Assembly: GCA_029250665.1 (NCBI GenBank)
Contig: JAQXEV010000029.1
Span: forward strand, 1 to 44,356
Reading direction: 5' to 3'
DNA: 44,356 nt
DNA from: Candidatus Thalassarchaeaceae archaeon
GTDB lineage: Archaea > Thermoplasmatota > Poseidoniia > Poseidoniales > Thalassarchaeaceae
Below the pieces are notes generated by a model. That model was given only the letters and a program-made list of their open reading frames with translations. It was not told the DNA's origin and did no database searches. The translations under genes were made by a program, and so were the position numbers. This document shows positions 42,838 through 44,356 of this stretch, piece by piece (position 1 is the first letter of the stretch; each line of letters begins with the position of its first letter).

Positions 42838-43980
42838 GTGGAAGGCGAAGTAGAGCGAGTGGCTTCCGATGAGCGCGCAGTCCTCGCGAGCGTGAGGCTT
42901 AGCGACATCGAGCTCCCCTTCAGTCTAGGCGAAAGGAATTCGCGGCTGCAATCACTCGATTCGTTATTGGAAGAATATGTCTTCCATTCTAAGATGATTC
43001 TCGAACGATGGGGATTCAGTGAAGTACTCATCCTCGGTATCGGAACCCTCGCCTTGATACTGGGTGCTTGGGACCTTGGGATAGGGGAAATCGCCTCCGG
43101 TGGTGATTACAATCGAAATTGGTTTGAAGGATTTCTGCACGTCTCAGATTTCTCTCTTATGCTCTCCTTGTTATCCTTGATTGGTTGGATTGGTCTGCTC
43201 GCATCACTCTGGGCGAGATTTCCACTGATGCGTGAGAATCTGATCTGGATGACTATCGCAACACTCGCAATCCAATTCGGTTACCTCTTCTCTCACTCCA
43301 CAGCGACCAATTTTCCATTCGATTCAGGTGTAAGCGATTGGGGTGGAGTCGCAATTGGTAATCTAGTCTTGGTGTTCCTCTCGATGTTAGTTGTTCATAG
43401 AGCCGTCATAGAAACTCGAGATATTCACGTTCAGGAGCGTCACGCCCACCCCGACCCACGTGTAGTCCAGAAGGCTTGGCGGGATCACAGTCTCAGAGCG
43501 TGGAGTCTCAGTCTGGGGTCTTGGATGATCTTCCTGAACCTCTCGGCATGGGCGGGCGCACACACAATCGCCCCACGCCCGCCAATCGAATCCAACATGA
43601 CCGGATTCGCAGCCCTATACGTGTTCTTTGGAATTCTTTCAATCGTATTTTGGACACACGTTCTCTGGTATCCGCAATTCATGCTGGGCGCGGCTGGTGA
43701 CCGGATTCAGTCCGTCCGCGCCCGCGAAGTCTCTGGCGAAGCAATACCTGCAACGCTCGAGCGCAGGCAAGGTGCCTGCCCTATCTGCAGCAATGATACA
43801 GCAGCTATCAAGCACCGAGACGGTTCAATCGAAGTACCATGTTCAGAATGTGATGGTGGCGGGGAACCCGGAACCGCATGCTCGGGATGTAATGCAACTA
43901 TACCGGCAAGAATTTCATGCAGTGGTTGCGGTTCCAGCACGACTGTGATTAGCCATTTCTCAAGATCGGAGGCATGGTGA
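42838..43980 (+). CDS. Polytopic membrane protein (about 6 TM) with C-terminal zinc-finger region
   Basis: 380 aa; six hydrophobic segments; C-terminus CPICSNDTAA...CSECDGGGEPGTACSGCNATIPARISCSGCG. GTG start uncertain. Confidence 0.78.
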   Translation: MEGEVERVASDERAVLASVRLSDIELPFSLGERNSRLQSLDSLLEEYVFHSKMILERWGFSEVLILGIGTLALILGAWDLGIGEIASGGDYNRNWFEGFLHVSDFSLMLSLLSLIGWIGLLASLWARFPLMRENLIWMTIATLAIQFGYLFSHSTATNFPFDSGVSDWGGVAIGNLVLVFLSMLVVHRAVIETRDIHVQERHAHPDPRVVQKAWRDHSLRAWSLSLGSWMIFLNLSAWAGAHTIAPRPPIESNMTGFAALYVFFGILSIVFWTHVLWYPQFMLGAAGDRIQSVRAREVSGEAIPATLERRQGACPICSNDTAAIKHRDGSIEVPCSECDGGGEPGTACSGCNATIPARISCSGCGSSTTVISHFSRSEAW

Positions 43981-43983
43981 GGA

Positions 43984-43999
43984 GGGCCCTTTAGGGCCC
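43984..43999. terminator. Candidate intergenic hairpin GGGCCC-TTTA-GGGCCC
   Basis: Perfect 6-bp stem, 4-nt loop, 3 nt after the stop of the preceding CDS; not followed by a clean T-run, so terminator function is uncertain. Confidence 0.4.
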
Positions 44000-44020
44000 C
44001 TTCTTCGAGGTGCGTGACCG

Positions 44021-44356
44021 ATGTACGATGAGCCAGACGGAGACGAAATTCCTCCGCCTTTTGCAAGCGGAGACGGCTCTGTAAAACCGGAACCTGAATC
44101 GAAGTCACAAGACGCCTTCATTTGGATGATCGGAGTTGTCTCCGGATTGTTCGCATTGCTTTCTTTTCTCGTACTTCTACTCTGGTTCTGGGCTGGTGCA
44201 AGCGACTTCGTCATCGGAGGGCCACCTCCAACACTGACTGGTTGGGAGGAATCATACCGCGACCTAACTGGTTTTGACGAGGTGAGTGGACTGGATGGAA
44301 GCGGTGTGCTCGTGTGCGTAGTCGACTCGGGAATCGAGATGGATCACCCCGACCTC
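44021..44356 (+). CDS. Membrane-anchored S8 subtilisin-like protease (partial, truncated by window end)
   Basis: Own translation: MYDEPDGDEIPPPFASGDG...FIWMIGVVSGLFALLSFLVLLLWFWAGASD...GSGVLVCVVDSGIEMDHPDL; catalytic-Asp motif VVDSGIxxDHPDL after an N-terminal TM. Confidence 0.88.
   Translation, partial: MYDEPDGDEIPPPFASGDGSVKPEPESKSQDAFIWMIGVVSGLFALLSFLVLLLWFWAGASDFVIGGPPPTLTGWEESYRDLTGFDEVSGLDGSGVLVCVVDSGIEMDHPDL

Noticed and set aside
1-44356. CRISPR arrays, rRNA genes, IS elements, prophage or toxin-antitoxin modules
   Set aside because: No direct-repeat arrays, transposase motifs, rRNA signatures or phage genes recognised on either strand.

Overview
The window looks like a stretch of archaeal chromosome, most likely a marine planktonic euryarchaeon of the Marine Group II / Poseidoniales type. 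That taxonomic call is inference from gene content and was not searched. I see no CRISPR array, rRNA, transposase or prophage module. It carries archaeal information-processing genes: aEF1B, RpoL, TruD, Cbf5, archaeal CMP kinase, a DUF106/EMC3-like protein, GPN-loop GTPase, archease, RtcB, archaeal AlaRS and a DEAD-box helicase. It also has metabolic genes (GTP cyclohydrolase II, ornithine carbamoyltransferase, GMP reductase, UbiA prenyltransferase, an aminotransferase), four tRNAs (His-GTG, Glu-CTC, Thr-GGT, Ser-GGA) and several large secreted or membrane-anchored proteins. The latter include a 2252-aa surface protein, a roughly 1000-aa thrombospondin-type-3-like Ca-binding-repeat protein, a 791-aa CARDB-type protein and the N-terminus of a membrane-anchored S8 subtilase. 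Items most worth a second look: a fused GDCC-type zinc ribbon + TusA protein; a cytoplasmic-looking protein with formin-like polyproline N-terminus, DUF11-like domains and a C-terminal zinc ribbon; a tightly coupled hypothetical-winged helix-UbiA gene set; a related set of short GC palindromes with TA-rich loops outside genes; a shared promoter-like element upstream of three tRNAs; and several unlisted small ORFs.
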